In this document: in pieces, positions 6,869 to 15,044 of the stretch
How the letters are laid out: each line of letters begins with the position of its first letter
How positions within the stretch are numbered: the stretch's first letter is position 1
DNA from: Candidatus Gastranaerophilales bacterium
GTDB lineage: Bacteria; Cyanobacteriota; Vampirovibrionia; Gastranaerophilales; Gastranaerophilaceae
Length of the DNA: 17,989 bases
Direction of reading: 5' to 3'
Assembly (NCBI GenBank): GCA_947630355.1
Contig: CANRHJ010000017.1
Span: forward strand, 1-17,989
Made by a program: the position numbers and the translations under genes
Notes under the pieces: generated by a model
Seen by the model: only the letters and a program-made list of their open reading frames with translations
The model's database searches: none
What the model was told of the DNA's origin: nothing

Positions 6869-7911
6869 TCGTCTTCCGGTTTTTCCTTTTTACAAGTATT
6901 TATTGTCTTTAAATATAATTCATCAAACAGTGTTAACAATAAAGCAGCTATTGCGGGAGATAATATTACGCCCCATACTCCTAAAAATTGTGCGGATATT
7001 AAGAATGCAAAAATTATTATAATCGGGTGCAGATTTAAAAACTTTCCAAACACCAGCGGTCTTACAAAATTATTTGATATCCATTGTGCCGCTAAATATA
7101 CTACTATTGTTAGTATTACTATTAATAACCCCTGTTGCGATGCACTTAATACTCCAAGTATAAATGCTAATGTCGGCCCTACTATGGGTACAATGTCTAA
7201 TATACCTGCTATTAAACCCAATAATATTGCATACGGCACCTTTAATAACATTAACCCTACTGCCGTAAATATCGCAACTGTTGACATTGACAGTACCTGC
7301 GCTATTACGTATCCGCCTACTTTATGTTCTATATTTTCATATACCTCTTTCGCCCTATTTTTCATCTTCGGCGGAAATACCATTATTATTGCATCTCTGA
7401 TTAAATGCTTCTCGTTTATCATATAAAATACTATTACGCTCATTGTTACTATTATTGTTATCATTTCCATTAAGGCCATAGTAAAGTTTATTGACTTATT
7501 TAAAACTCCGGATGCCATTTGTGATGTAGAATTTGTTATTGTGTCTATGTTTATAAATTCTATTAATGTTTTACCCATTACTGTTTTATTGCTTAGGAAT
7601 GTTATCGTATTATTTATTAATTCCGGAATATTTGATATTAATTGATGAATTTCTTGTATTGAAATTGTTATTATCGGAATTAAAAATAATATACAAACCA
7701 AAAATGTTCCGATTATTACTATTGTTGAAGCTAATGAACGTTTCATTTTTTTCGATAACTTATCTACTGCCGGTGTCAGTGAACACGCCAGCACAAATGA
7801 ACCAAATGCAAGTAATGCTATTGTTTTCATTTGTATTATCATCCATATTAAAAATATTATGACTATTCCGAACATTATGTTCTTTATATTTATATTTTTA
7901 TTCCAAAACAT
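6859..7911 (-). CDS. AI-2E family transporter (PerM/YdiK type)
   Basis: 350 residues with the family pattern: a pair of N-terminal membrane helices, a soluble region between about residues 70 and 140, then a C-terminal bundle containing PYAILLGLIAGILDIVPIVG, NNFVRPLVFGKFLNLHP and GVWGVILSPAIAALLL. Members are inner membrane proteins; some are reported to export autoinducer-2 or to exchange Na+ for protons, so the substrate cannot be read from sequence. The start is supported by AAAGGAGA (7917-7924 on the minus strand) and an extended -10 box further upstream. It is the first gene of a two-gene operon with the radical SAM protein. Confidence 0.88.
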   Translation of the reverse strand: MFWNKNINIKNIMFGIVIIFLIWMIIQMKTIALLAFGSFVLACSLTPAVDKLSKKMKRSLASTIVIIGTFLVCILFLIPIITISIQEIHQLISNIPELINNTITFLSNKTVMGKTLIEFINIDTITNSTSQMASGVLNKSINFTMALMEMITIIVTMSVIVFYMINEKHLIRDAIIMVFPPKMKNRAKEVYENIEHKVGGYVIAQVLSMSTVAIFTAVGLMLLKVPYAILLGLIAGILDIVPIVGPTLAFILGVLSASQQGLLIVILTIVVYLAAQWISNNFVRPLVFGKFLNLHPIIIIFAFLISAQFLGVWGVILSPAIAALLLTLFDELYLKTINTCKKEKPEDECK

Positions 7912-7933
7912 TTGTTTCTCCTTTGTTGAAGCA

Positions 7934-7942
7934 ATTATATCA
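7934..7942 (-). promoter_or_regulatory. Extended -10 promoter of the AI-2E / radical SAM operon
   Basis: On the minus strand, TGATATAAT combines a perfect TATAAT (7934-7939) with an upstream TG. The -35 position is only a T-run. It lies 22 bases from the start codon, with AAAGGAGA between them. Confidence 0.55.
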
Positions 7943-7954
7943 TATTTGTATCAA

Positions 7955-8008
7955 TAAAAAAATTGTCCGAAAAAATTACGTTTCAAACGCGTGAAATATT
8001 TTCGGACA
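7955..8008 (-). terminator. Intrinsic terminator after prs
   Basis: TGTCCGAAAA and TTTTCGGACA (7964-8008) form a 10-bp stem with an inner TTTCA/TGAAA hairpin. On the minus strand a run of seven Ts follows. It separates glmU-prs from the downstream AI-2E-family operon, which has its own promoter. Confidence 0.8.
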
Positions 8009-8040
8009 TATTTTATACGTTAATTTTTTATTTACCCGTT

Positions 8041-9051
8041 TTATTGGTCATACTCTTTTTCAAATCCGAATAAAGAACTTACGGATTCTCCGTCATGAAT
8101 TCTTGATATTGCTTCCCCTAATAATGGTGCTACGCTTAATTGGGTTATTTTTTCGGGCAGGAAGCTTTTGTTTAACGGTATCGTATTTGTTACGATTACT
8201 TCTTTTATCGGTGCTTTTTCCAATCTTTCTATAGCCGGACCCGAGAATACCGGATGAGTTGCACAAACGTATACATCTTTTGCTCCCTTTTCTTTTAATA
8301 ATTGTGCAGCTCCGCATATTGTTCCTGCCGTATCTATTATGTCATCAAACATTATACAGGTTTTATCAGTTATATCACCAATTATATTTACGGCTATCGC
8401 CTCATTATGACGATTTCTTCTTTTGTCTATTATTGCCATCGGACAATTCATTTGCTTTGCGAAATATCTTGATCTTGTAACTCCGCCCATATCGGGGCTT
8501 ACTATAACCAAATCTTCCTGCGGTATATTGAGTCTTTTTACGTAATCTACTATTACGGATGTTGCATAAATATGGTCAACCAATATGTTGAAAAAGCCTT
8601 GTATTTGGCCTGTATGCAAATCCATCGCGAGTATTCTGTCGGCACCTGCCGTTGTCAGTAAATCAGCCACCAATTTGGCTGTTATTGCTTCACGGCCTGA
8701 TGTCTTTCTGTCTTGTCTTGCATATCCATAGTAAGGAATTACGGCAGTTATTGACTTAGCACTTGCTCTTTTAAAGGCATCTATTATTATTAACAGCTCC
8801 ATTAAGTTCTCATTTACGGGATTGCATACAGGTTGTACTATAAATACATCATCCCCTCTAATGCTCTCCTGAACCTGTACATATATCTCGCCGTCCGCAA
8901 AGTTCTTAACTATCATAGGTCCTACCGTAGTCCCTAAATACTCTGCTATCTCCTGTGCCAGCTGCATGTTTGAACGTCCTGCAAACAGCTTTATATCATG
9001 CGTGGGATTTATTGTCTTTAACCCTTGCGGAAATGCCAATTCTAATTCCAT
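8041..9051 (-). CDS. prs: Ribose-phosphate pyrophosphokinase (PRPP synthetase)
   Basis: 336 residues, about 20 longer than most bacterial enzymes because of an N-terminal extension before KLFAGRSN. It makes PRPP from ribose 5-phosphate and ATP for purine, pyrimidine, histidine and NAD synthesis in the cytoplasm. Visible landmarks are RQDRK (112-116), the flexible catalytic loop KTSGREAITAKLVADLL, DLHTGQIQGFF (144-154), SPDMGGVTRSR, and the PRPP-binding loop DDIIDTAGTI (236-245). The start codon shares one base with the glmU stop (TAATG) and is served by AGGAGG at 9061-9066 inside glmU, so the two are translationally coupled. All catalytic motifs are intact. Confidence 0.97.
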   Translation of the reverse strand: MELELAFPQGLKTINPTHDIKLFAGRSNMQLAQEIAEYLGTTVGPMIVKNFADGEIYVQVQESIRGDDVFIVQPVCNPVNENLMELLIIIDAFKRASAKSITAVIPYYGYARQDRKTSGREAITAKLVADLLTTAGADRILAMDLHTGQIQGFFNILVDHIYATSVIVDYVKRLNIPQEDLVIVSPDMGGVTRSRYFAKQMNCPMAIIDKRRNRHNEAIAVNIIGDITDKTCIMFDDIIDTAGTICGAAQLLKEKGAKDVYVCATHPVFSGPAIERLEKAPIKEVIVTNTIPLNKSFLPEKITQLSVAPLLGEAISRIHDGESVSSLFGFEKEYDQ

Positions 9052-10364
9052 TACTTTATGCCTCCTGAAAGCTTCTCAATCTTTTTCTTTACCCAATTGG
9101 TTATTTGTTTTAACGGTGCACGTGTTACCGCTAACGAATATGCTTCTATATCTTTTGTTATTACGCTTAGTGCACCTATCGATGCATTCTCATTTATTGT
9201 TACGGGAGCTACTAATACCGAATTAGACCCCGTATTTGCTCCGTCTTTTATTATTGTTTTACTTTTCACTTTGCTTATGGGATTATAATTTGCAGTTATT
9301 GTACCGGCACCTATATTTACGTGTTCTCCCAATTCCGCATCCCCTACATAGCTTAAATGAGATACATTTGTATTATCTTTTATTACGGATTTCTTTATTT
9401 CTACAAAATTCCCTATTCTTACATTGTTGCCTATTATTGCACCGTCACGTATATGTGAAAACGGACCTATTTTACATTTGCACCCTATCTTGTTCTTGCC
9501 TGTTATATATACGTTCGGCAATATTATTGTATCAGCGCCTATTTCCGTTTCGGGAGAAATAAATGTTGTATCGGGATCTGTTATTTGAACCCCTTCTTCC
9601 ATTAATTTTATCAGTTTATTTCTGTTTATTATTTTTACTGCTTCCGCTAATTGCTGTTTGGAATTTATTCCGAATATTTCTTCTTTATTCTCTATAATAT
9701 ACGCCTGAACTTTTAAATTCTTTTCAACTGCCCATTTAACTATATCCGTTAAGTAATATTCGCCTTGTGCATTATCATTACGTAAATTGTTAAATGCCGA
9801 TGAAATTTTACTCCAATTTACGCAATATATTCCGGCATTTACTTCTTTTACGGCTTTTTGTTCGGCAGTTGCATCTTTTTCTTCCGTTATTGCGGTAAAT
9901 TTCTTATTTCGGTCTCTTATTATTCTTCCGTAATTTTTGGGGTTTTCAAAAATCGCCGACATTACCGTTAAATCGGCATCATTATTTTCATGAAAATCAA
10001 TAAAATCTTTTAATGTTTTGCTGCTTATTATCGGTGTATCACCGCACAATATCAATACATATCCGTCATATCCGTTTAAATACGGAAGAGCTTTACTGAC
10101 GGCATCCCCCGTGCCAAGCTGAGGCATCTGCATTATACATTTTGTACTGCCGTAATTATTTCTTATATAATTCTCAACCTGATCCGCTTCATGCCCGACT
10201 ATTACAAAACTTTCATCAGCATATCCCGTATTATTTACGGCATCTAAAACATATCCAATCAACGGCTTGTTAAACATACAATGAAGAACTTTAGGCAAGT
10301 CAGATTTCATCCTTGTGCCCTTCCCGGCTGCAAGAATTATTGACTTTACTTTTTTATTCAACAT
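9051..10364 (-). CDS. glmU: Bifunctional UDP-GlcNAc pyrophosphorylase / glucosamine-1-phosphate acetyltransferase
   Basis: 437 residues. The N-terminal uridylyltransferase has LAAGKGTRMKSDLPK (11-25), QLGTGDAV (82-89) and GDTP (108-111). The C-terminal left-handed beta helix consists of hexapeptide repeats from about residue 255, including IGPFSHIRDGAIIG, the acetyltransferase stretch GAGTITANYN and GSNSVLVAPV. It makes UDP-N-acetylglucosamine for peptidoglycan and outer-membrane lipid A synthesis. The length is slightly below the 456 of E. coli, but both domains look complete. AGGGATGGA precedes the ATG. It is the first gene of the glmU-prs operon, an order found in many bacteria. Confidence 0.97.
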   Translation of the reverse strand: MLNKKVKSIILAAGKGTRMKSDLPKVLHCMFNKPLIGYVLDAVNNTGYADESFVIVGHEADQVENYIRNNYGSTKCIMQMPQLGTGDAVSKALPYLNGYDGYVLILCGDTPIISSKTLKDFIDFHENNDADLTVMSAIFENPKNYGRIIRDRNKKFTAITEEKDATAEQKAVKEVNAGIYCVNWSKISSAFNNLRNDNAQGEYYLTDIVKWAVEKNLKVQAYIIENKEEIFGINSKQQLAEAVKIINRNKLIKLMEEGVQITDPDTTFISPETEIGADTIILPNVYITGKNKIGCKCKIGPFSHIRDGAIIGNNVRIGNFVEIKKSVIKDNTNVSHLSYVGDAELGEHVNIGAGTITANYNPISKVKSKTIIKDGANTGSNSVLVAPVTINENASIGALSVITKDIEAYSLAVTRAPLKQITNWVKKKIEKLSGGIK

Positions 10365-10507
10365 ATTTCCATCCCTTGCATATGTTTTATAATACTATTT
10401 TCATAAAAATTTTTAAATATAATTGTAAAGTTTTACTAATTTTAATTTATAAGTGACAAAAATAATATTGTTGTGTTTTAAGATAAATGTATGAGGAGGG
10501 TAAAATA

Positions 10508-10918
10508 ATGATTGTAGAATCTGCAAAAATCAATAATAAGCCTACATTGAAAGCATGTGTTGTTAAAAGCGGAATTTATACTGCCGTCGCTTCAGGTTTA
10601 TTTTTGCCGGAAACTTTGAAAGCAAGCATGAAAAATGCAATAATGGGAAAAGATAAATTTGTAAATGCAGCAAAAATGTCTGCCGAAAAAACTGCCGAAT
10701 ATCTTAATTCAAAGCCGAAAGCTTTAAATATTAATTTTTCAAACGTTGCCGATAAATTACCTAAAATTGATACTGAACAAATTGTGAAAAAGGCTGAAGA
10801 AATATATCCGGCAATTAAAAAGCAGGGTATGAAGATGCTTGGAGTGCTTGCTGCTATTACAGCTGTTAATTCGCTGGTATTGTTCGTTCGTCATAAAAAT
10901 CAATCGGAAAAACAATAA
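10508..10918 (+). CDS. Small orphan protein with one C-terminal membrane segment
   Basis: 136 residues from ATG 10508, chosen because AGGAGG (10493-10498) lies about nine bases before it; an in-frame ATG at 10487 has no such site. The protein is basic, with a moderately hydrophobic segment near residues 20-35 (SGIYTAVASGLFLP), a lysine/alanine-rich amphipathic middle, and a clear membrane helix near the C-terminus (MLGVLAAITAVNSLVLFV) followed by a charged tail RHKNQSEKQ. I do not recognise the family. It stands alone between divergent glmU and convergent emrB, with its own strong binding site, so it is probably well expressed. It could be a lineage-specific membrane-associated protein. Confidence 0.75.
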   Translation: MIVESAKINNKPTLKACVVKSGIYTAVASGLFLPETLKASMKNAIMGKDKFVNAAKMSAEKTAEYLNSKPKALNINFSNVADKLPKIDTEQIVKKAEEIYPAIKKQGMKMLGVLAAITAVNSLVLFVRHKNQSEKQ

Positions 10919-10941
10919 ATTTATCTAAAACAGTATAATAA

Positions 10942-10979
10942 ACGGGTCTGTATAAGGTAATTTTACCCTTCAGGCCCGT
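10942..10979. terminator. Hairpin between convergent genes, possible bidirectional terminator
   Basis: ACGGGTCTG and CAGGCCCGT form a 9-bp stem (one G-T pair) enclosing a second hairpin GGTAA-TT-TTACC. It lies between the ends of the orphan gene (+) and emrB (-). The T-runs on both sides are interrupted. Confidence 0.6.
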
Positions 10980-10998
10980 ATTGTTGTATATTTAATGA

Positions 10999-12555
10999 TT
11001 ATTCTTTTTTATAGTCAATATTCTTCAATAAAAATACTGTAGGTATAATAACCATAGCCGCAATTGAAAACATTCTGAAAGTATCCACAAATCCAAGCAG
11101 CGTGGATTGTTGAATTAATTGTTTATAAATCATGTTTTGAGCCATATACTCCGCCGTTGCGGGGTGAGTGTATTGTGCAAGTCCCGCAGCCATTGAAGAA
11201 AGTCTTTCCTGATAAATCGGATTTAAGTCATTTAAATGTTCAACCATATTATATTGATGCATTTGTGAACATCTTGCAATCATTGTGCCTGATAGTGACG
11301 TACCTATTGCTCCGCCTATATTTTTTAATAAATTTTGTAGTCCCGCTGCATTTGTCATTTGTTTATTACTTAATGTTACCGCCGATAATGCTATACTCGG
11401 AACCATTGAAAATCCCATACCGAGCCCCAATATAAAATTAGGTACTGATATTGATGTCATTGATATTTCCAAATTAACTTCACTTAACTGAAATCCGGCT
11501 ATTCCTATACATATCAAACCTATGCATAATAATATCCTGTTATCCATTCTGTTTGCCAAAATACCGGATAATATTACCGATGTTAAACTTCCCGCTCCGC
11601 GAGGCATCATTGTTAATCCGCTCAAATATGCATTGTATCCCATTAAGGTCTGTAAAAATTGCGGTAATATTGCCATTGATGCCAATAACACCAAATTTAC
11701 CACAACTTGAACAAGGGTTCCTATTGAAAAATTTTTATCCTGAAATACACTTAAATCTACAAGAGTATTCTTTCGTTTTAACTGGGAAATGAAAAAGAAT
11801 ATTGCGGATACAACGCATACTATTGCCATTCGCCTTACCCATAACGCATTAAACCAATCCGCATTGTTGCCTTTATCCAAAATAATCTGCAGAGTTACAA
11901 GCCATATTGTTAAAAGGAAAAATCCTATGGTATCTATCCTTATATTCTTTTGTTTCCTTGCATACGGCGGATCTTCCAGCAGGTATTTTATTAATACTAT
12001 TGTTGTTACCCCGATTGGTATGTTGATAAAAAATATCCAAGACCAGTTAAGATTGTCCGTAATCCATCCGCCAAGTACCGGTCCTATGATTGGAGCTATG
12101 ACAACAACCATTCCGAATAATGCCATCGCTTTCCCTCGTTCGCTTACGGAAAAGTTCTCAAGCAAAATTGCTTGTGCCAGCGGAAGTAAAGCGCCGCCGC
12201 CTATCCCCTGCAGTATTCTCGCAAATATCATCATCCCCAATGAATTTGATATCCCGCATAAAAACGAAGAACATACAAATAATATTACACTAAAGGTAAA
12301 GAATGCTTTTCTCCCCATTAATTTACAGAACCAGTCTACGGCAGGAATTATTATTCCCGATGCAATCAAATAACTTGTTAAAATCCATAAAGCTTCTTCT
12401 CTTGATGCACTAAAGCTTCCTGCCATATGTAACAATGCAACGTTTGCAATTGTTTCATCAAGAACAAACATAAATGCGGCTCCTATAATAGGAACCGATA
12501 CAATCCACGGATTATATTTCGGAGTCCATCCCTCTTGTGTTTGTTCTTCCGCCAT
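10999..12555 (-). CDS. emrB: EmrB/QacA-type drug:proton antiporter (DHA2 family, MFS)
   Basis: 518 residues, the normal length for 14-helix DHA2 transporters. Motif D1 is visible as VLDETIANVAL (31-41), followed by ARILQGIGGG and the antiporter motif C region IAPIIGPVLGGW. The loop ERGKAMALFG is typical for the family. It drives efflux of toxic compounds with the proton gradient across the inner membrane. The ATG lies two bases after the emrA stop, so emrA-emrB are one operon. With the divergent outer membrane channel it completes a pump spanning the envelope. The substrate range cannot be read from sequence. Confidence 0.93.
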   Translation of the reverse strand: MAEEQTQEGWTPKYNPWIVSVPIIGAAFMFVLDETIANVALLHMAGSFSASREEALWILTSYLIASGIIIPAVDWFCKLMGRKAFFTFSVILFVCSSFLCGISNSLGMMIFARILQGIGGGALLPLAQAILLENFSVSERGKAMALFGMVVVIAPIIGPVLGGWITDNLNWSWIFFINIPIGVTTIVLIKYLLEDPPYARKQKNIRIDTIGFFLLTIWLVTLQIILDKGNNADWFNALWVRRMAIVCVVSAIFFFISQLKRKNTLVDLSVFQDKNFSIGTLVQVVVNLVLLASMAILPQFLQTLMGYNAYLSGLTMMPRGAGSLTSVILSGILANRMDNRILLCIGLICIGIAGFQLSEVNLEISMTSISVPNFILGLGMGFSMVPSIALSAVTLSNKQMTNAAGLQNLLKNIGGAIGTSLSGTMIARCSQMHQYNMVEHLNDLNPIYQERLSSMAAGLAQYTHPATAEYMAQNMIYKQLIQQSTLLGFVDTFRMFSIAAMVIIPTVFLLKNIDYKKE

Positions 12556-12557
12556 TA

Positions 12558-13538
12558 TTATTTTACTCTTACTTTTGGTTCAACGCTCATTCCTGCTGAA
12601 ATATTATATTCTTCAGGATTTATTTCTTCCGTAAAAACTATTTTAACGGGTATTCTTTGAACAATTTTAACGAACGAACCTACTGCATTTTCAGGCGGGA
12701 ATAAACTTGATTTTGCACCTGATGCTTTTTGAATGCTGTCTATTTTCCCTTTAAATTTTTTATTCGGATAGGCATCAATTTTTATAACAACATCCTGACC
12801 CGGTTTCATTTTACCCACTTGGTTCTCTTTAAAGTTTGCTTCTATCCACACGTTATCGCTGACAAGCATAAATAACGGCTGACCTGCCTGAACAAACTTA
12901 CCTTTGTCCACATTTTTATTTGTAACTGTGCCGGAATTCGGTGCTATTATATCTGTATATTTTAAATATAATTGCGCCTGATCTCTTTGAGCTTTTAAAA
13001 TTCTTAAATTGGCATCCGCTACTTTATTATCGGAATCGGACAAAATATCTTCTTCAGCGGAGAGCAATTTTGCTTGTGCATTATCATACCTTGTTTGTGC
13101 GCTATCCAGTGTCTGTTGTGAAACTGCACCGGCTTTGTATAATTTTTTGTATCTGTCCAAATCTTTTTGTGCAAGCGAGACTTCTGAATTGACCGCACTC
13201 AATTTGGCTTTTGCTACCTTTTGTGAATATAGTGCTTTTTCATAAGCCGCTTTTGCCTGCTCATATTTAACTTCGTAATCAGCTTTATCTATTTTTGCTA
13301 TTAAGTCGCCTTCTTGTATCTTTTGATTATCTTTTATATAAATCTCTTCTATCTGCCCTGAAACTCGCGGTGCTATTTGTACTATATCACTTTCTATATA
13401 AGCATCATCTGTTGATTCAAACCTTAATGAGTTTAAATAATAAGCGATTGCACACAATAAAGCGATGACACATATAATAATTGTAAGTGTACGTTTCTTA
13501 GGATTTTTTTCCTGTTCCTGATTTTTATTTTCGTCCAT
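12558..13538 (-). CDS. emrA: EmrA-type membrane fusion (HlyD family) adaptor
   Basis: 326 residues. A short cytoplasmic tail is followed by a membrane helix (about 17-35) and the lipoyl half-motif IAPRVSGQIEEIYIKDNQ. A coiled-coil hairpin (about 80-175, with the RYDNAQAKLLSAEEDILS region) comes next, then the second lipoyl half TDIIAPNSGTVTNKNVDKG and the EmrA signature ANFKENQ, SLFPPENAVGSFVKIVQRIP. It links EmrB in the inner membrane to an outer membrane channel. AGGAAAA precedes the ATG. An 18-bp palindrome lies 18 bases upstream of the start, which suggests a repressor-controlled promoter. Confidence 0.95.
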   Translation of the reverse strand: MDENKNQEQEKNPKKRTLTIIICVIALLCAIAYYLNSLRFESTDDAYIESDIVQIAPRVSGQIEEIYIKDNQKIQEGDLIAKIDKADYEVKYEQAKAAYEKALYSQKVAKAKLSAVNSEVSLAQKDLDRYKKLYKAGAVSQQTLDSAQTRYDNAQAKLLSAEEDILSDSDNKVADANLRILKAQRDQAQLYLKYTDIIAPNSGTVTNKNVDKGKFVQAGQPLFMLVSDNVWIEANFKENQVGKMKPGQDVVIKIDAYPNKKFKGKIDSIQKASGAKSSLFPPENAVGSFVKIVQRIPVKIVFTEEINPEEYNISAGMSVEPKVRVK

Positions 13539-13555
13539 AATTAATTTGCTTTTCC

Positions 13556-13573
13556 TACTAAAATATATTAGTA
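13556..13573. promoter_or_regulatory. Palindromic candidate operator between emrA and the outer membrane channel gene
   Basis: TACTAA-AATATA-TTAGTA is a perfect 6+6 inverted repeat with a 6-base centre, within the 87-bp divergent promoter region. The size suits a TetR- or MarR-type site. On the emrA strand it overlaps the expected core promoter (TATATT). No regulator gene is adjacent, so any regulator would be encoded elsewhere. Confidence 0.45.
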
Positions 13574-13625
13574 TGTAATTAAATTAATGGCAATACCCTA
13601 TGTATTTTATTCGGAATAAAATTGT

Positions 13626-14978
13626 ATGAAGTTAAAAAAAGTAATAACATTAATTTTAATATTAACCTTGTTTTTCGGTTATACGCCGGCAGAATCTTTT
13701 GCGGCTAAAAAAACATCCGTTGATATTGATAATACAATTTCTTATATAAACATTGACTGGTGGAAAAGCTTTGATGATGCGATTTTAACGGATTACATCC
13801 TAAAAGCTGCCGAATCTAACCATGACTTAAAAATTTCTTCCCTAAAGGTTGAAGAAGCAAGACAAAATAAGAATATTCAAAGGTCAAAAGAAATGCCGTC
13901 AGTCGGAATTGGAGCAGTGCCTGCTTTATATAAACTCCCCGCTTCAACGAGTTCTGACGGGCTTATTTCTCTTCCTATTTATGCAAGTTATGAACTTGAT
14001 TTATTCGGCAAAAATCGCGATAAAACAAAATCTTTCGACAAATTAACCGAAATTTCCGCTCAAAATGAAAGAGCTGCCTATATTTCAGTAGTAAGCGCCG
14101 TAGGAAGCACTTATTATAATATTGTTAAACTTGATAAATTAATAAATCTTCAGGAAAAAATAATTAAAGACAGAAAACAAATTTATGATTTAATGAAATT
14201 AAGCAACGAAGAAGGTTTAATCTCGACGGCAGATACGGTTAATGCAAATAAAGCATACGTCAGAGCCAATGCCGACATGATTGAACTTAAAAAATCGCGT
14301 GAAAGACTTTTAAACATGCTTGCCGTATTAATCGGCGATACTCCCGAAAATAAAGAAAGCTTTACCCGTATTGCATACGATGAACTCGTAATTAATAAAT
14401 CGGTACCCGATGCCATAAATTCAGATGTCATAGAAAATCGCCCCGACTATCTTTCCAGCGAAATAATGCTTGAAAAAACAGGAATTGATATAAGAGCGGC
14501 AAAAAAGGATTTTCTTCCGAGTTTTAACATTCTGGGGTTGATTTCATTCAGTTCAACCGAATTTTTAAGCAAAATGAACTGGACAAATGCTATCGCTGCT
14601 TTAGGTGGAGGTGCTTTACTTCCTTTATTTACGGGCGGGGCTAAGATTGCTAATTTAAAACTTCAAAAAAATAAGTATAATCAGGCTGTAGAAAATTATA
14701 AAAAAACATATCTTGTTTCGTTGCAGGAAGTTAATGATGCACTGTGCGATTTAAAATTAGGTAATGAAAAATATTTAAAAACTTTGGAAAGTTTTAATAT
14801 TGAAAAATCCGACTTTTCCTACACTCAAATGAAATACAATGAGGGAATAATTTCTAACTTAGATTTACTTCAAAAAAAGGAAAATCTGCTTGTAACCGAA
14901 AAGCAGCTTACAAATGATAAAATAGATTATTTTATAAACCAAATAGGCTTATATAAAGCATCCGGCGCAAAAATATAA
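13626..14978 (+). CDS. TolC/OprM-type outer membrane efflux protein
   Basis: 450 residues. There is a Sec signal peptide at 1-26 (basic MKLKK, hydrophobic core, SFA cleavage) without a lipobox cysteine. The family's opening motif is WWKSFDDAILTDYILKAAESN, followed by the second-helix start VEEARQNKN and YELDLFGKNR. The second structural repeat begins near RAAKKDFLPSFNILG and ends with YNEGIISNLDLLQKKENLL. It forms a trimeric channel through the outer membrane and periplasm, and is direct evidence for an outer membrane. Divergent from emrAB with an 87-bp shared promoter region, it probably serves as that pump's exit duct. I see only a weak GGA-type ribosome binding site. Confidence 0.93.
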   Translation: MKLKKVITLILILTLFFGYTPAESFAAKKTSVDIDNTISYINIDWWKSFDDAILTDYILKAAESNHDLKISSLKVEEARQNKNIQRSKEMPSVGIGAVPALYKLPASTSSDGLISLPIYASYELDLFGKNRDKTKSFDKLTEISAQNERAAYISVVSAVGSTYYNIVKLDKLINLQEKIIKDRKQIYDLMKLSNEEGLISTADTVNANKAYVRANADMIELKKSRERLLNMLAVLIGDTPENKESFTRIAYDELVINKSVPDAINSDVIENRPDYLSSEIMLEKTGIDIRAAKKDFLPSFNILGLISFSSTEFLSKMNWTNAIAALGGGALLPLFTGGAKIANLKLQKNKYNQAVENYKKTYLVSLQEVNDALCDLKLGNEKYLKTLESFNIEKSDFSYTQMKYNEGIISNLDLLQKKENLLVTEKQLTNDKIDYFINQIGLYKASGAKI

Positions 14979-15044
14979 AGATATTTATATTAACTCGGAT
15001 TTGTTTTATACTTAATCATGGATGACATGGTTTGAGAGGTTAAT

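Noticed and set aside
6815..7426. 203-codon plus-strand frame within the AI-2E and radical SAM genes
   Set aside because: Low-complexity Asn/Ile-rich translation antisense to two well-supported genes.
10487..10507. ATG 10487 as start of the orphan gene
   Set aside because: The AGGAGG signal lies inside these codons and serves ATG 10508.
11789..12373. 194-codon plus-strand frame inside emrB
   Set aside because: Antisense shadow of conserved membrane segments with no start signal.
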